Origin: an uncultured Acetatifactor sp.
Lineage (GTDB): Bacteria > Bacillota > Clostridia > Lachnospirales > Lachnospiraceae
Reading direction: 5' to 3'
Length of the DNA stretch: 42,788 nt
NCBI GenBank assembly: GCA_947631615.1
Contig: CANRLX010000016.1
Span: 1-42,788 of the forward strand
In this document: positions 40,980-42,788 of the stretch, one piece after another
Numbering within the stretch: the first letter of the stretch is position 1
How the letters are laid out: each line of letters begins with the position of its first letter
Notes under the pieces: generated by a model
What the model was told of the DNA's origin: nothing
What the model saw: the letters and a program-made list of their open reading frames with translations, nothing else
Database searches by the model: none
Program-made: the position numbers and the translations under genes

Positions 40980-42065
40980 ATGGAACTCAATATTGCCTGT
41001 ATTCCCGGCGACGGGATCGGACCGGAGATCGTGGCCGAGGCCAGGAAGGTCCTGGAAAAGGTGGCGAAGGTCTACGGACACCGGATGAATTTTACGGATA
41101 TTCTCATGGGAGGAGCCTCCATCGATGTGCACGGGGTGCCTCTGACCGATGAAGCTGTGGCGGCTGCCAAGGCGGCGGACGCCGTGCTGATGGGATCCAT
41201 CGGCGGCAACACCACCACGTCCCCCTGGTACAAGCTTCCGCCCGAGAAGCGGCCGGAGGCAGGGCTTCTCGGCATCAGGAAGGCTCTGAACCTGTTTGCG
41301 AACCTCCGCCCCGCGGTTCTCTACGACGAGCTTGCGACGGCCTGTCCGCTGAAGGAGGAGATCAGCAGAGCCGGATTTGACATTATGATTATGAGAGAAC
41401 TCACCGGAGGACTCTACTTCGGGGAGAGAAAAACTTATGAAGAGAACGGCCTGCGGACTGCGGTGGACACCCTGGTCTACAACGAGAATGAGATCCGGCG
41501 GATTGCCGTCAAGGGATTTGATATCGCCAGAAAGCGCAGGAAGAAGGTGACCAGTGTGGACAAGGCAAATGTCCTCGACTCCTCCCGTCTCTGGCGAAAG
41601 GTGGTGGAGGAGGTGGCGGCGGATTATCCCGATGTCACCCTGGAGCACATGCTGGTGGACAACTGCGCTATGCAGCTGGTGAGGGATCCCGCACAGTTTG
41701 ACGTGATCCTGACGGAGAACATGTTTGGGGATATTCTGTCCGACGAGGCCAGCATGGTGACCGGATCCATCGGGATGCTCGCCAGCGCCAGTCTAAACGA
41801 CACCAGGTTTGGACTCTATGAGCCCAGCCACGGCTCCGCTCCGGATATTGCCGGAATGGACGTGGCGAACCCCATCGCAACGGTTCTCAGCGCGTCCATG
41901 ATGCTGCGCTACAGCTTCGATCTGGACAGGGAGGCCGACGCCGTCGACGCGGCGGTTAAGCAGGTTTTAAAGGACGGCTATCGAACCGGAGATATCCTGT
42001 CCGAGGGCTGCACGAAGGTAGGCTGCAGCAGGATGGGAGATCTGCTGGCGGAGAGGATACAGTGA
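40980..42065 (+). CDS. leuB: 3-Isopropylmalate dehydrogenase
   Basis: LeuB oxidises and decarboxylates 3-isopropylmalate in leucine synthesis. The 361-residue protein has [18 protein letters not shown] at the start, [31 protein letters not shown] and [22 protein letters not shown], all typical of LeuB. ATG 40980 follows AAAGGAAGTGAAG. leuA, leuC and leuD are not seen in the window; ilvD follows 87 bases later and is likely in the same operon. Confidence 0.96.
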   Translation: MELNIACIPGDGIGPEIVAEARKVLEKVAKVYGHRMNFTDILMGGASIDVHGVPLTDEAVAAAKAADAVLMGSIGGNTTTSPWYKLPPEKRPEAGLLGIRKALNLFANLRPAVLYDELATACPLKEEISRAGFDIMIMRELTGGLYFGERKTYEENGLRTAVDTLVYNENEIRRIAVKGFDIARKRRKKVTSVDKANVLDSSRLWRKVVEEVAADYPDVTLEHMLVDNCAMQLVRDPAQFDVILTENMFGDILSDEASMVTGSIGMLASASLNDTRFGLYEPSHGSAPDIAGMDVANPIATVLSASMMLRYSFDLDREADAVDAAVKQVLKDGYRTGDILSEGCTKVGCSRMGDLLAERIQ

Positions 42066-42152
42066 GCGCAAATACGGACGCGACATTTGAGTCCGGCAGG
42101 ATCCGTGTGAAAAGTCACGCGGCTGTGTTTGGAAACGGAGGTTAGGATTGAG

Positions 42153-42788
42153 ATGAGAAGTGATTCGGTAAAGACGGGCACCGCGCAGGCGCCCCACAGA
42201 AGCCTGTTTAACGCGCTGGGTTACACGGAGGAGGAGAGGAATCGCCCTTTGATCGGCGTGGTCTGCTCCTACAACGAGATCGTACCCGGACATATGAATT
42301 TGGACAAGATCGCCGAGGCGGTCAAGCTGGGAGTGGCGATGGCAGGCGGAACGCCGGTTATGTTTCCGGCCATTGCGGTCTGCGACGGCATCGCCATGGG
42401 ACATGTGGGCATGAAATATTCCCTGGTGACCCGGGACCTGATCGCGGACAGCACGGAGTGTATGGCCCTGGCCCACGGCTTCGACGGGCTGGTATGTATT
42501 CCCAACTGCGATAAGAATGTGCCCGGCCTTCTGATGGCCGCGGCCCGGGTAAATATTCCCACGATCTTTGTGTCCGGCGGCCCCATGCTGGCCGGACATA
42601 TCCGAGGGGAGAAGAAGAGCCTTTCCTCCATGTTTGAGGCGGTGGGCAGCGTGGCTGCCGGCACCATGACCATGGAGGAGCTTCGGGAGTACGAGGAGAA
42701 GGTGTGTCCCACCTGCGGCTCCTGCTCGGGCATGTACACGGCCAATTCCATGAACTGCCTGACCGAGGCGCTCGGCATGGGACTTCAG
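42153..42788 (+). CDS. ilvD: Dihydroxy-acid dehydratase, partial at window end
   Basis: The frame from ATG 42153 ([17 protein letters not shown]) runs to the last base of the window, 212 codons, about 38 percent of the usual 555 residues. It has [17 protein letters not shown], the cluster-binding CDKNVPG and [19 protein letters not shown] with the cysteines for the Fe-S cluster. IlvD makes the 2-keto acids for valine, isoleucine and leucine. GGAGG lies about 15 bases upstream (42137-42141) and a weak AGGATTGAG is closer. Incomplete only because the window ends. Confidence 0.95.
   Translation, partial: MRSDSVKTGTAQAPHRSLFNALGYTEEERNRPLIGVVCSYNEIVPGHMNLDKIAEAVKLGVAMAGGTPVMFPAIAVCDGIAMGHVGMKYSLVTRDLIADSTECMALAHGFDGLVCIPNCDKNVPGLLMAAARVNIPTIFVSGGPMLAGHIRGEKKSLSSMFEAVGSVAAGTMTMEELREYEEKVCPTCGSCSGMYTANSMNCLTEALGMGLQ

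Noticed and set aside
1..42788. CRISPR arrays, tRNA or rRNA genes, transposases
   Set aside because: No regularly spaced repeats, no cloverleaf with the usual GTTCRANYC arm, and no transposase motif were seen by reading the sequence; a tRNAscan or CRISPR search could not be run.

Overview
The window looks like a chromosomal segment of a spore-forming, GC-rich member of Clostridia, most probably Lachnospiraceae. The reasons are the sporulation genes yqfC and yqfD beside phoH and ybeY, Firmicutes-type AGGAGG ribosome-binding sites, c-di-GMP and cobalamin riboswitches, several lipoproteins with a LxGC lipobox, and small Firmicutes families (DUF896, DUF1292, YajC). Nearly all genes lie on the + strand; only the DUF1292 gene and aroC are on the - strand. 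No rRNA, tRNA, CRISPR array, transposase or recombinase gene was seen.

Layout. (1) 1-2069: a promoter, a c-di-GMP-I riboswitch and an intrinsic terminator precede a PAS/GGDEF/GAF-like diguanylate cyclase, which suggests product feedback. (2) 2122-9489: a promoter, a cobalamin riboswitch and a terminator control an operon that encodes a membrane-anchored CbiK-type chelatase, a two-domain lipoprotein, and a FecB/BtuF-FecCD/BtuC-BtuD-type ABC importer whose ATPase carries an extra C-terminal domain. A pyrimidine-nucleoside phosphorylase follows closely. (3) 9505-13724: the conserved yqfC-yqfD-phoH-pgpH-ybeY cluster, with a pgpH-like gene that has lost its HD motif. (4) 13760-20961: a flippase-like membrane protein, a BofC-like protein, two different flavoproteins and a SpoIID/peptidoglycan-binding/LysM protein. 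(5) 21127-26663: a proline and folate cluster (proB, DUF896, 5-formyl-THF cyclo-ligase, proA) split by an AT-rich accessory island (about 22477-24743). The island holds a Fic toxin-antitoxin gene that has lost its catalytic core, direct repeats, and a methyltransferase gene behind a pseudoknotted leader. (6) 26725-32404: inorganic pyrophosphatase, a serine beta-lactamase-like hydrolase, gltX and a UvrD-type helicase that overlaps the end of the DUF1292 gene. (7) 32653-36871: divergent promoters, a GH13-like protein without catalytic residues, a DUF5662 protein, a small Gly/Cys-rich protein and a lactonase-like beta-propeller. (8) 36891-42788: aroC (-), a VanY-type carboxypeptidase, tgt-yajC, leuB and the 5' part of ilvD, which runs off the window.

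The strongest candidates for something undescribed are the pseudoknotted leader in front of the island methyltransferase (23787-23947), the cobalamin-controlled operon with an extracytoplasmic chelatase and an extended ATPase, and the two conserved-looking pseudoenzymes (PgpH-like and GH13-like). All functional statements come from reading motifs and context; no database search was run.
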